Source: Pseudeuparius sepicola
Taxonomy: Eukaryota > Arthropoda > Insecta > Coleoptera > Anthribidae
DNA: 64,000 nucleotides
Assembly (NCBI GenBank): GCA_963920635.1
Contig: OY987300.1
Location: 60,922,915-60,986,914, forward strand
Reading direction: 5' to 3'
Below the pieces are notes generated by a model. That model saw only the letters and a list, made by a program, of their open reading frames with translations, searched no databases and had not been told where the DNA came from. Positions 23,176 through 35,771 of this stretch are shown piece by piece (within the stretch, counting starts at the first letter, position 1; the number at the start of each line of letters is the position of its first letter). Both the position numbers and the translations under genes were made by a program.

Positions 23176-25608
23176 CAAATGTCCGCTAGATGGCCCCCGA
23201 ATAAATAGTACAATACCTATATATTTTTTTTAATAAAAGGTACCTACCTACCTATTTACCTTAACTTGGTTTTAACAGCCAACAATAATTGTGAACTTGG
23301 TAAATATACCTTGATAAATCCTCGGATAAATTAGTAATAAGAACAAACAGACTTAAAGACTAATAGATGGTCTTAAAATCATTATTAAAACTCGGCACAA
23401 AACCAAATCATACCCAAGTATAATTAATAATAATTGACACATATTAGATAAATCTGTTATAAATATAATGGTTTATCACATGACCACTATATAAAACCCT
23501 AATAAATTTAAATAAACCTTTTAAGTTTTTAAATTGTTAAGTATTTAATTGGGTTGTGCAATTTGACGAATGCTATAGGTACCTACTTACCTATTTATTT
23601 AGTCCTTTCTGGGCTCACTAGAATTTAGCAAAAGAATGAAAACTTACCTAGCCTTTTTAAAGTTGATTGTGCTAAAGATGCTGAAAAATGCCTTGTTGAC
23701 ACTTTGACAGATTTTTGGAAGAAAAAAAAGCTCGATGATATCATGTTTCCAATTTCTCGGCTACTTAGTTACACTATCGTTGAGGCTGGGGGAAGAAATC
23801 AGAAGGAATAATACGAGGCTCATCTGATGCGAAGATTTCGATTTCTGCGTCTACTTAGATGTAGATATTTCAGTCCTGGTCAATTGTTTTAGGGAGACCT
23901 AATCGACGACAAACCTCTTCAGGTCGTCCCTCGGGTCGTCCTAAAGCAATTGACCGGGATCTATCTGAGTTGAGATTCCGGACTCACTATGATCCATGGA
24001 GGTAGCCTCCTCGGTAGCCCCTCTTCTTATTCCTTCACTCAACGCTACTGTCGCTACTATAAACGTAGTAGACCATGTTTGAGAAATTTGAGAGGCGCGA
24101 TACGTCCCCAGAGATCATCCTCCCACCCCCTTCATCTCAAAAAGGAAACGCTAAAATTATTTCAAAAACAAATATATCAACGTGATCTCTGGTCTTTGGT
24201 ATAACTGAACTATTACGTTCTTTCTTCCCTAACCTGGACCACAGAATACCCCACAGCGAGCACAGGCCTGAACCAATAATGTCAGGTGGAAACACGTTAT
24301 TTTCCGGCATACCTACTTTGTCCGCGATCTTTTTGCGCAAGCTAATAGCCAAAGGCTTGGGGGAAGTCAAAGGTATAAATCAAAACCCCGATGGCAAAAC
24401 TTCATTTGATTTTTTTACGAATCGTGGAAAAAATGCACCCTGTTGTGGCGTATCGACTCTGGCCCATATTAAATTCACTTTTTATTTAAAATCTTTATCC
24501 CATCTTTTGCGCATGCCCAAATAAAGTTTGCATTTAATGTTATTTAATAATTTACCCTCGAATTTACCTAACTGTACTTGGGTATTCGCAAACTGTATTG
24601 TATAAGTAAATAACGGTATGCTTTCGGTTTTCCGATGAATTTTCTATTTTGAACTTTTAACAGACTTTATATGTGTGAATATACCTACGCAACGGCATAC
24701 TGAGTAAAGTAAAGTCACATCACATCCAAACATCTGTCACTTCCAGTCTACTACCCTACTGATCATAATATTATGCCAAAAACTGCAATTTCCCAATTTC
24801 CATCATGCGTCGTGCGTTTCACCTCGAGTGTTGACTTTTTGACACTGAACTAAGTATGTAATAATTTCCGGTTCTTTGCCAAACTGGGTCATTAACGGGC
24901 TGGCACAGAAAAGGTTTCGATAAAGCCAATCCTAGGCCAGGTCAGGTTTAAGAGTGAGACTACTTTTTCTTATCTGGAAGAGAAAGTAATTATTGAAAAC
25001 TGAAACCTAACAAACGCCGGCGCCCGGCATTGAAACGGTATGTATCAAGGAACAACGGCGGTAGTCAGAACGGCATTAGCGATTAATTTCAAGGTGAAAC
25101 GAAACAGGATCTTTTGTAATCTGTAGTTCATTTATAATACCACCTAATACAATATACTTCGCGGCAGTCCTCGCTATATGCTATACATATTCTGTTCGGA
25201 TTGTGCCCAAATTTTCTTGGTTGTTATTTATATGGTTTTTGGCCCGGTTTTTGGTAATACTCGGACTCGTACCCAAGTAAATTAAATAACTACCTACACA
25301 CACTTAAATAAAAATAGGCAAATAAAATAAAAAACTAGATTGGCAGATACCTATACAAAAAGGGGACAATAATAATATTATTGTTATTCTCAAAGAAAAT
25401 GATGAGATTTTTATGTTTATCTACGTCACTGGTTAATGGCGGACCTTGATATTATAGCATTTTATTAGGCTCTGTCTATATGGTTATTGTATACCAAGTT
25501 TCCAGGCAAGTAACAACCTCGAAAAAAGGCATAAAACAAAGCGTTTCGCGATACCTATCCCTATCACCAGTGGAAAGCATAGTAGTCCAATAAAGATCTC
25601 AATTTTGC
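23176..25608. other. Non-coding interval
   Basis: No gene is recognised. A short hairpin lies at 23872..23962 (CTGGTCAATTGTTTTAGG and CCTAAAGCAATTGACCGG). Frames 23989..24204, 24137..24370 and 24279..24524 overlap on both strands and have no known domain. Confidence 0.4.
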
Positions 25609-26230
25609 AAAAAAAATCCAAACAGGATTATTTTTTCAGGGTTGCTTCGGGACTGCGTCCTGAGTGTTCAACCAAAAGATCACACTGGAACTCCTTGTTC
25701 GAATTGCGCTATAGGGTGGTTTCCTAAACAATAGGGGTGGTTTCCCCTCGGGTTTCCCAAACATTTTTTAGAGCAAAATTACCCTAATAAAAGTTGTAGG
25801 GAATCAAAGTATGAACAACTTTTCCTCGTAATTCTTTTTTGTACCTCTGATATATAACAAGTTACATCGCATTACATACATGACAAAAAATCCTCACGCT
25901 GCAGGGGTTGTCTTGTAAACATTTTTTTACAAAATAAATTACCTTAATAAAAGTTATCGAGGATGAACTTTTTCTTATAGTTTTTTTTGTGTCTCGAATA
26001 CTTCACAAGTCCACCCCTGCGGCGGCTTGCGGAATTTTTGTCATATACACTACAACTTTTATTAGGGTAATTTTGCTCAAATTTTTTTTTGGGAACCACC
26101 CCTATTGTTTAGATAACCCCACTATAGCGCAATTCGTACCAGGAGTTCGAGTGTGATCTATTGGTTGAACACTCAGGAGGCAGTCCCCAAGCAACCCTGA
26201 AAAACTCATCCTGTTTGGATTTTTTTGTGA
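25609..26230. mobile_element. Foldback element, ~620 bp
   Basis: The arms 25609..25800 and about 26040..26230 are inverted copies. Landmarks are AAAATCCAAACAGGAT, GGGTTGCTTCGGGACTGCGTCC, AACAATAGGGGTGGTT and ATTACCCTAATAAAAGTTGT, each with its inverse on the right. There is no coding content. No clear TSD was identified. Confidence 0.75.
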
Positions 26231-26964
26231 CCCTATAATTCGACCCCATCTTCATTTGACTAATAGCGGACAAATTTTGCAATACATTTTGTTGGATGAT
26301 AATATAGGTAGGTAGTAATCGAGGTAATTAAGTACCTATTCAATCAAAAGTTTAGACTCATTTCTTTAAAAAATATATTTCTGGTATTTTTTGCAAAATA
26401 AACTTTAATAGAGATTAAATCACTTACCTACCAAGAATATATTAAATGACACTTTATCTTGAGTTTTAATTCTAAAACAAGCAAACGTCGAGGCAAAACT
26501 TACCCAAAATGGCATTTAGGTAGCTATAGTATAATAATTTAGACCATCTATCGACACACTATATGTATAGCCGAATTCGTATACCATACTTTTTCAGAAT
26601 TTTCAGCTCAATTTTCAGCAAAGGCCAAAAACGGAATTCCGAAATCTCTTTCAACGGTAAAGTATTCGGCTTCGGAAACTCAAATGCAAGTATAGATAGA
26701 TACAAGGGATTCGATGAGGGATTCCATAATAAAAAGTAGATATTGAGGTTCGTACCCGAGCTCGTACCTAGACTTGCTCGATACGTCGGGCAATCCTATC
26801 ACAAGCGAATCTAATTTCCAAACTTCCGAGGGAGTTCATATAAAATTTAAAATATTCCAAGACGAATCTTGGATTTCAGGAAGCTCGGTCTTATTCATTC
26901 TCTGTCTATCAAATCTAAGGGACCATAGTAGGATTATACATTTATTTAATTAAAAGGCAAAATG

Positions 26965-27304
26965 TACAGGGTGTTGTACCAAATCAACATATTTATTTTA
27001 AGAGGCGGTCGCTGAGGCGATTTTGTGAAGAAAATTTCATATTATAAACATGTGACATAAAATGCTATTTTAGTTCTCGATGTTCAGGGTGTTAAGAGTT
27101 GAAGTCCAAAGATGATTTTATTTTAATATTTTCGAAACGTTTATAGATACACAAATGAACTTTAAATGAGTTGGAATTGTATTCCAAACAAAACTAAATG
27201 CCAAATCAATGTCACAGCCTAGATACTATAAATATTTAATTAAAATGATCCATAGATAAAAATATGAAATGTATTGCATGTTAAAAAGTGACCCTGGCCC
27301 TGTA
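26965..27304. mobile_element. Possible short element with TACAGGG ends
   Basis: The left end is TACAGGGTGTTGTACC and the right end is GACCCTGGCCCTGTATA. Only the outermost TACAGGG is inverted between them, so the call rests on the terminus type shared with many elements in this window. There is no open frame inside. Confidence 0.4.
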
Positions 27305-28765
27305 TAAATTATTATTAATTTTGAGCAGTAACCTATTTAAAGCATTTAACGCTCTCGAATTTGTGACAGATTATTGGCCTCGTTAGTGAATTTCGTAGTT
27401 TTAAATTTTATATCAACTTTTTATTAGATTTTCTTGAAGCCCTCCATTTAAAAAAAAACCTCTAGAACTTTTCCGGACGCTGCAGACTACCCGAGACTAC
27501 CTGTATTCTCAATAGTCGTTTTGAACAATTTCGTCGGTAGTGACTCGGAGGGATTCGTGTTAAACTTTGTATTGTTCTGAACTCCGAACTAAATTATAAA
27601 GTTTGGTAGTGGGTGTATCGAGTATTTTGGGGTCTCGATTGGACATTAGGTATTCCGGTTTCTCGAAACTGTTCAATTAACTGGTTAATATGTGTTGTGT
27701 TGAAATGTACATTCGAAATAGCTAACTACGTAGTTGAAAAAATAAATTTTAAACTGTTTTTTGTATTACAAGTGACACCTAAGTCGATTTAAAGAAATAT
27801 AAGTAGACAAACCAAATATTGAATTTGATAAAATTGCAAGATGAAACGAAATTTAAGTATTTAAGTGAAATTCCATTTTAATTATGGATGCCCTTCTTCG
27901 AAGATCCCAAGCGTGTTTTTTATACCCTTTAAAATCATGTCCCATAACCCATAAATACTGTAACAAAATTGGGAATGTGTTTTGTACCTTGTTTTTTTGA
28001 GCATTTTTTGCTAAACTTGGTTAAAACAAAATAAATAGATGTGAAATTGAGGTACTTAAGTACAAGTAGGTAGTAGGTACCGAAGGTAGTACCTAGCTAT
28101 AGTATAAGCACAAGCAGCATAATAAATCTTATAATATCCATAATAAATTTTATAATATCCTTATAATGAGATCATTTCTGAGTGGCTCATTTTTTATACC
28201 GATTTTCACGATTCAAGTGAAGTAAAACACATGACATATTTTCTCCGATGTCTGTCTGCTGTCTGCCCCATAAATCCCAGTTGTAGTGTAAATGATGAAT
28301 TTTGTAGGTAGTTGGTTTTATTTGGAATCAATCGAAGTATAACTTCGAGTTGTTGGCCTTGGCAGACACGTTGACAGAAATACATATACCTACACACGCC
28401 AAGTTATTTTTTCTTTTTCTATTGCCACATGTATGTTTTCCGGTTTCTTTACAATCTACATTCAGAATGGATGAACTATATCCTCGACTATATATACTTA
28501 ATATCTATATCTACTTATATCTATCGAAATCAACTAATCCTACGCTTTTTCCCCGGTGCAAATCAAGCAACCCTTGGACTTAATTTAGTGTACTTAATCT
28601 TGTCGTTTAGCAGCTCTTATACATAGAAAGAATATACCGACGAATATACTTGATGCAGTCCTTTAGACGCTGAAGTGCAACAATTTTGTGTAAAAACAAT
28701 TTATTCCCATCGCCTAGAGGCCGAGGGGCGGGGTAGCCGAGGGGGTAGCTCAATGGGTTTTATAC
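27305..28765. other. Non-coding interval
   Basis: No gene is recognised. A small direct repeat, AATAAATCTTATAATATCC then AATAAATTTTATAATATCC, lies near 28121..28160. Overlapping frames at 28206..28626 are unsupported. Confidence 0.4.
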
Positions 28766-29424
28766 TCATAACTTTTTTGAGGTTATCTTTTTGGTCTTGC
28801 AGGTTCATCATTTCAGTGCATCTTTTCATTTGGCAATAAATGGGTACCCTTGTTCCATAACGATAAAATCAATCGTTTGCGGTGAAATCGGCAAAATGTG
28901 GCACAAAACACTTGTTACTTAACTCCAGAATTCGAAAAATAAAATTATCGCCTACCGCATTTAAATGTTACAGATGAATTGTACGTTCAAAACTAAGAAA
29001 AAAATGCCTAATTGGCATTGAGTAAACCACTCTGTAAACTATCTCTGCTTTTCTTGAAACAGGGTGTCAACATTTTGTCGAGCTCAATCCGTTCCATTTT
29101 GAAAGCGAAAAATTTTTGGTACATTGTTCATAGGGAATTTTTTGTCACTTTGTAAATAGTAAGTAGGTACAATTATTCTGCAAAATTTGAAAGCGGATGT
29201 TGAATATTTTATTTTTCGAATTTTGGAGTCAACAGGTGTTTTGGGGCCTATTTTGCCAATTTCAACGCAAACGGTTGATTTTATCGTAATGGAACAAGAG
29301 TACACTTTTGTTTTATAATGCATTTTCGGACCCATATTCATAGGAAATTTTTTGTTTAAAATGACATTTTCTATCTGTCATAATAATATTACGTTGACAC
29401 CATAATTTAGAAACACCCTGTATA
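28766..29424. mobile_element. Diverged copy of the 11835..12898 foldback
   Basis: The left half matches the left arm of the 11835 element over more than 300 bp (GAGGTTATCTTTTTG, ATCATTT, GAAATCGGCAAAATG, AAAAAAATGCC, CCATTTTGAAA). The right half (29100..29330) is the inverted arm. The element ends at ACACCCTGTATA (29413). It is more degenerate than the first copy. Frame 29084..29341 minus is arm sequence. Confidence 0.75.
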
Positions 29425-30715
29425 TAAAAGGAAACCCTCGACGACGCCTTGTGTGATTGTTTCGAGGATTGTTTTAAGTTACTTAACACTTGTCCACTCA
29501 AGACGAATGTAAATTACCCTTTTTTATTTTTATTACCATTTTGCATTTCTTCCTGCCCTTATGAAAAATTTGTAGGCCCTTGCCGGATGATATAACTCCG
29601 CTATGCGTGGTTCGGTCAACGGTTATCAAATGCCGAAAGCTATCACTTTCCGCACTTGTTAGATAAAGTGACCGTGAATCAAAGAGTAAGAAGCTCGTTT
29701 AAAACTCGGTTTAAAAGCTATGTGTGAAATACTAATATAGAACACGACTGGATTCCGAGCTGAATTCTATAAGCAATTTTCTTCTTTGCGAGCAATTGCT
29801 CACTTAAGTTGAGTGTATTGCGTTATATTTTGTAATTAGGTTAAAATCTCGGTTAAAATCATGCAGTGACTTACCAATTACCAACTGCTACTAAAAAAGG
29901 TTTTGATATTGGATATTTTAGTCTCAGTCCTAAGAAACAACCGAGGAGACAACACTTACTAGGCATGTTGGATGACGAAGCATTTTGATACACCGAAAGA
30001 CATTTATTGATTTATTAGATCCGAGATTAGATCCCGTTCTCACGAAGGGATGTAGGTACCTTATTTATTTGAACAAGGTTAATCCGCACACAATGTCCAA
30101 CATGATTTAAATAAACGACCGTCTTTCACACCAGACCGCCTGAATCGCAGGCAAGCGAGGATTTTCTAAAAATCTAAAACGGAAACGTGAACTGGCATTG
30201 TGGGGTCAGCCTAGCGGAACTCTTTTCAAAACGTCGGCTTTAGCCCATGCAAGTTTTCCCACAGTAGAGTGCACCTTCGTGTACCATTTTTAGTAAGTAA
30301 GCTTTTTAGTATAGACCGGATTAGAGATGGCTCAGGCGTATGGAAACACCCACTACGAACCTGACGCAAGCAGTAGTCAAATTAAAGAAATATTTATTGT
30401 ACAATTAATAATTGAGATTGAGCGAGCGTGGCGAGCGCTTTTAAATATTGATATTTATTGCTGTAATTAGTTAGTTACAAACATTTTTCTCATACAGGCT
30501 TCTGATTTTCTCTTGAAGTAAACAAAAGGATGCTCACTTTCGGGGTTCTCACTTCTGGCGGGATTAATGTAATATCTTCGTCGATATCCATTTATAGGTA
30601 TACCTACATCTCGACCTACATTGTGTCCACGGATGGACTTTACAACTAGGTATACTTGCAAAAAATTATTTTTAATTTTCAAAACCAGTCCTTCTACATA
30701 ATTTATTTTGCTTGT
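29425..30715. other. Non-coding interval
   Basis: No gene is recognised. The 30467..30838 minus frame (123 codons) has no known domain and overlaps the mini-element at 30716. Confidence 0.4.
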
Positions 30716-30792
30716 TATACAGTTTGTCCACATTATGGATTTGCCACTCTTGTAAAAGGGTGGTAAAGTCGTTAACGTGGACACACTGTATA
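30716..30792. mobile_element. 77-bp palindromic mini-element
   Basis: TATACAGTTTGTCCACATTA, then TGGATTTGCCACTCTTG, is followed directly by an imperfect inverse (GGTGGTAAAGTCGTTAACG, TGGACACACTGTATA). The ends TATACAG and CTGTATA are of the same general type as the large foldbacks. It is probably a minimal foldback relic with a TA target. Confidence 0.6.
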
Positions 30793-32063
30793 AATATGAC
30801 TCACGTTTTTTGTTGTACAAAGTATGCAAAGAACACAAAATTTTTTAAAATAAATTTTTTGGAAGCATTTTAATGAGAGCTTACAAGAAGAAATCAAAGA
30901 GACAAATAAAGTTTATTCTTGGAAAGATATTTGATATTAAAAAATAAATAACAATAGCTTACATTTAAAAAATAAATCCATGTTGTTTTTTCAATTCACG
31001 TCTCGATTGAATTAATTTAGTAGGTATTACTTAGTATTACCACAGGTATTCCATATTAGTGCATATCTTTTGGTATGTAAAAATCAAGATTGTTGCTGTC
31101 AAATAATGCTTAACTGACATTTATACATAATTAATTAATTACTGTATTTTACAACATTTTTGCCAACTGATATCGTAAGTTTTTTTTTAATTTTTCGAAT
31201 CTACTATATTTTAATGTTTTTATATGCACTCTGTACCCTGCACCTACAACAAAATCGAAGTCTCTCAAATTGAATCATATTATTCGATATTATCTATATA
31301 ACAAATAAAACAAATTATGAAGAAATTCTTGTTTAAATCATGTAATAATAGAGATCATGATTAAAGGATTTTGTATACATAGTATAAAGTCCGGAAAAAT
31401 AAGTCTTCAGAAATACCTACACGGTGCTTGCTAGAAAACTAGATGGTTTGCACACCATATACCTATTTTTACAAATATAGAATTTGATTGGAGTTGGAGT
31501 TTGGTCTATATAGGGTTTCTTTCTGGTACTTATACCTATACTCGATTGTCCTATTTATCACATTTTGTCTTCCCTCGGTGTTTTTTTATATTATTGACAC
31601 TTTGATATATCAATTGTCTACAATTATCACTTTTTTCTGACATAATTACATATAATTCACACTTTAATTAGCACATTTATGTTAACTTTATAAAATAGAA
31701 CAGTTATTGACACTGTAGCTGTACTAGTATAGAAGCTTCCCAACTGATTTTATTAATATTTTAATATGTATTTATATTTATTATTATTATTTAAAATAAC
31801 TTAGGTAGGTATACATTGTTGACAAAAGTACCTCTTTTGTGTCCTGATTTTCGCGTGAAGAAAAAATATAGCGATAAAATAGAAATACACTGTGTTTGAA
31901 GACAGAGATGCCGAGTACAGCTGGAGAATCCAAAATTGGGAGTGGTGGGGAGGGGGAGCGACTTGTTCTCCCAGCACCCCACCCTAGTCCGCTGCTTCCT
32001 AGGAGAGGGTATCAATTTTTATATATTTGTCATACATAAGAATTTTGCCTCTTATTTTTTTTA

Positions 32064-32094
32064 CGTTGACTGAAGAGTGAATCCTCACCCAACG
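32064..32094. mobile_element. 31-bp palindromic miniature related to the MITE ends
   Basis: CGTTGACTGAAG, seven bases, then CCTCACCCAACG. The two halves are imperfect inverses and begin and end like the CGTTGACTGA termini of the 7-bp-TSD MITE. The flanks TTTTTTA and CTTTTAC give only a weak TSD. The second case at 46102 is clearer. Confidence 0.5.
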
Positions 32095-32596
32095 CTTTTA
32101 CTTTTTTACTCACTCACCTGACTATAATAATAACCAGCATGAAGTTACTACATCTACTTGATTAACAAAGTTTAAATCGATATTACGATATTACATGAGT
32201 TGTAGAGTAATTGTTAGTTAATCGATGGCCGTAGTTTACTTCTTAAAAATTTTATATATATATATGAATATTCGAGGCATGCAGTCTGCCGAAGTACCTA
32301 ATAACGAAACTGCGGAAATCGCCAAAATTTTATACCACCCTTAGCAATTTTTGTCGCTTACAAGTTTGTTTAATGGCGTTTCTAAATGCCCCAAAAAAAA
32401 ATTTGGCTAAATTGGCCCAGAGGTACCAAGAAGAAAAATACAAAGTTTTTTTGAAGGATAAGTATACCTAATTGGGTAGTAATATATGGACCAAGTGCCT
32501 AAATAAAATATTGGTATTTTTAGTAAATCCACTGCACAGGATTAAAAAAAAAACATAAAGTATCTTGGTTCGATTGCTCTGGTTACATCGTTACAT

Positions 32597-32733
32597 ATAG
32601 GGTTTGTTTCAACAGAAAGTTTCCAACTAGCCAGAGCCAATCAAATGATAATAGGTCGGAAACAGAGAATTCAAATTCAACCAATCAGATTGACATTGAC
32701 TAGTTTGTGCTTTGTGCTGAAACAGGCCCTATA
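32597..32733. mobile_element. Small MITE, ~137 bp
   Basis: The left end is ATAGGGTTTGTTTCAACAGA and the right end reads inward as ATAGGGCCTGTTTCAGCACA, giving imperfect terminal inverted repeats of about 20 bp. Both sides carry AT-rich TAT/ATA flanks. There is no coding capacity. Confidence 0.6.
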
Positions 32734-34780
32734 TAAATAATTTGTACTTTAACGGTGTTCTCGGCGGCGTTTGACGTTTTTGAGTTTTAAAGTATTTGTG
32801 TTTCTAAAATGTTGTTAGAAAAGGTAAGTCTAGTCTAAAACACGTTTGGAAAAATTTCGAGTTAAAAATTTGATCTTTTGGGGATCAGCCCTGGTTAGTT
32901 TGAAACTAATTTGTGACATATTTTAAGTTTCTAAAAATAGAAATTTTGAAAAATAATTTTTCTTGAAATCGGCAGTAAAGTGTCCCAAAATCGTCATTAA
33001 AAGCTCAGAAATCGGCACTGAAGTATCCCATTATTGTACGATTTTTTCAATAAGTAGGCCTTGGTGTCAATAAAGTCCCATTTAACTTTTCGTATACATT
33101 GCGAAATTGTTACCTATAGCGCAATCTTTCGATATAAATATTTTAGTAGGTTTGAATATAAATAGATTTGTTATGGAGGCTGCACAACAAGCAGCAGTTT
33201 GGTTTTCCTGTTCGAAGGCGCCGTCGGCCAGAGGCCTCGGCAACTAAATTCCACATGAGTCATAAAAAGTTGAACTTCAGTGCCTTGGTACATAAATAAC
33301 TATTTCACACCAGTAAAGTGACCGAAAAGTGACCTTTTTACAACAAAATATTATTAAGGAAACTACTTTGATTTTAGCCTTTTTCTAGTTTTTCTACAAG
33401 AATTATCCCAAACAAAGGGTTAAATTTGGCCATCGCCGACATGTTCGATTTAAAAAATTGAAGCTTTCTGTCAATAGTTTTCTGCAAGCAACGATGCTTC
33501 GTTTTTTAATTCGGTTGATAAACAAAAAATAAATTGAGACCAAAACAAAAAAGTTGTTAAAAATTTTAAATATTGCAGAAGAAATTATTTTTTTGAAAAT
33601 TACAAATTTTACCAAATAAAGCTATGACAGTGATCCTAAATGTAAACAAATATGTAGATACACACATAAATAAATTATATGCTCAAGAAATTATACTGGT
33701 TGATTATCAAAATTTTAACAAAATTTTTAGTGTTTATATTCATATTTAAATTAAAACAAAATTTATTCTAGTCTGCTTACCTTACAAAGGTATATATTAT
33801 GACTTTCAATTTCGAACATTATATTTATTCGACAATATCCTTACTTAGGTATTTAGTGATTTTGATATCCAAAATTTTAATAAGAATATTTGCTATAAAT
33901 CTATTTCTCTCTATTTATAAAGAGTTGATCCAGTATTTAAATTGCCAAATAAGTAAAAAGTGAAAAAATTATAATTTTTTTAATTATTAATAAAAAAGTA
34001 TTACTTGGGTATTCAAAATGATGCAAAACATTTATTTTAAATTTATAAGACAGAAAGAAAATTATTTATTTTATTTATTACATGTTATAATCTCTGTATC
34101 TATAATTGTATTCAGTAGTCATACCAGGCTAAATAAAATATTTTACTAGTAATAGATGCTACTACTACCTACTATCTCTAAAATGCTATAACATACTTGT
34201 GTCGTGATCCACTTATTATTCGTCCCATATCAACTTTATATTTTAAAATAAATGATGCTCTCATAAAAATATTAACCTTGACATGATCCCGATAGCTTTC
34301 AAGGCAAACATTACGTACCAAACAAAAAATAAAAATTACAGTTATATTACAATTGAAACATGTCTAGGCATATATCATATTACTATGTTCGTGTTTTTTG
34401 TCAAAAAATTATTACTGGTATTAACACGCCTGCAAGAAGCGCCATCGATTAGTTTCATTTTTCAATTTAGGTATATTATTTTGGAAATGTAAAGTTCTCT
34501 GTAAAATTATTATGTTTATCGTGGATTAAAAAAATGATCATTTTAGCCTTATAATAATTCTGATTAATTTTAATATCGTCGTTTAGGATGTCGTCTAATA
34601 ACATTAACTTTACATAATGTGGCTACAGTCTTTCTCTATATCTACTTTGGTTAAGGACCTGGTACCTTAACTTAAGGTAACAGGGGACCCTGAAGGCTCA
34701 ATGACAATTTCTCCATCATTGTTGTAAATGACATCCGAAAATGTTTTTGTGACCCTTCAAAATTATTATTCAGTTTCACC

Positions 34781-35121
34781 ATGAGACCCTTTATTAGACT
34801 GTATCCATCTTTTCGCCGAATTATCTCCAGGCCAATTTGCGTGAGAGGTTATTCCCATTCCAAGCAGAACCAAGCCGAAATCCGCGAAAAAATTGAATTA
34901 GACGAAAAAGTGGCTATCATCAACGGTGGAGCTTCTGGGATAGGACTCGCCATAGCTAGGGAATTTTTGAAACATGGCATGCAGAATCTGGCCATAGTAG
35001 ACAAAGACAAGCACCGGGGAGTAGACATTGTGGAGGAGTTGACGAAGGAGTTTGGGGATGATAGGGTTCTCTTTTTCGATTGCGACGTTACCGTTTCCAA
35101 ACAGCTGGATATGGCTTTCAG
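34781..35121 (+). CDS. 15-PGDH-like short-chain dehydrogenase, exon 1
   Basis: Exon 1 of a two-exon, 312-residue classical SDR (residues 1-113 plus two bases of codon 114). The ATG lies in the good context CACCATGA. Residues 1-27 (MRPFIRLYPSFRRIISRPIC onward) are rich in Arg and lack acidic residues, like a mitochondrial targeting sequence; that is inference. The Rossmann fold follows: the NAD motif GGASGIG (49-55), Asp74 at the end of strand beta-2 (suggesting NAD rather than NADP), and the CDVT motif with Asp102. The exon ends AG at 35121 before GTAGGT. Joining to 39256 restores codon 114 (Arg) in frame. The closest family is insect 15-hydroxyprostaglandin dehydrogenase/ADH-like SDRs, which oxidise or reduce small alcohols and ketones. 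Confidence 0.9.
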
Positions 35122-35771
35122 GTAGGTGAGTTCTCATAGAAAATGGTGTGCGTAGAGAAGAGGTACTAAATGAAAATTATATTTAGATATCTGATATCTC
35201 CTATTTCTTCATTTGTTCTTAAGTTTTATTGGAATTCCTGTACCGATTGGAGAAAACTTTGTTTTCGAATTACTCATTTGATTTTAATTGCAAATTGTAA
35301 ATAAATGAAATTATTTCTGATAATAGCAATAATTATTAGTTAATAGGTTTCTTCTTTCATGAATGATGAATGAATTTCTACCTTTAAGCGTAGCAAGTTT
35401 TTTTGCGGCATTTTTATTGAATGATTTATATAGGTAACTTATGCGTCAGGAATAAAGAACCCCAGGAAGAAGCAAATTTGGGCTTAACCGTTGAGTGAGG
35501 AATAATAAGAGGCGCAGCGCCCATATAAAATTGCGAGTCCGGTCAGCGTGTGCTTTCCCTGAAGCCTCTCGTTGCCCCCACTCGCTCTAGCCCCCTAGCG
35601 ACCATGCATTTTTGCAACTTGTTTACGTTTTTGAGAACACCGATCCCTTTGCAACGGGCTAACGGTACAATTTTGTATATTTTGTATTTTACTGGGAGGA
35701 TATGTATTTTTCTGTCTCGGACGCTTTTCTATCTCGGACGCTTTTCGGTCCGCGTTTTCGGCTATGCTGCG

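Larger units (their letters stand above)
30793..34780. other. Non-coding interval upstream of the SDR gene
   Basis: Very AT-rich. Besides the small elements at 32064 and 32597 no gene is recognised. The sequence ATGTTGTTAGAAAAG followed by a consensus donor GTAAGT (32809..32829) could be a tiny first coding exon, but nothing supports it. Frames 31791..32015, 33403..33615 and 34283..34492 are unsupported. Confidence 0.4.

Noticed and set aside
28725..28810. tRNA-like A-box (GGTAGCTCAATGGG)
   Set aside because: No B-box GGTTCGAATCC at the right distance, no acceptor stem, and the downstream DNA belongs to a foldback element.
30467..30838. 123-codon minus-strand frame
   Set aside because: Includes the palindromic mini-element at 30716 and shows no recognised domain.
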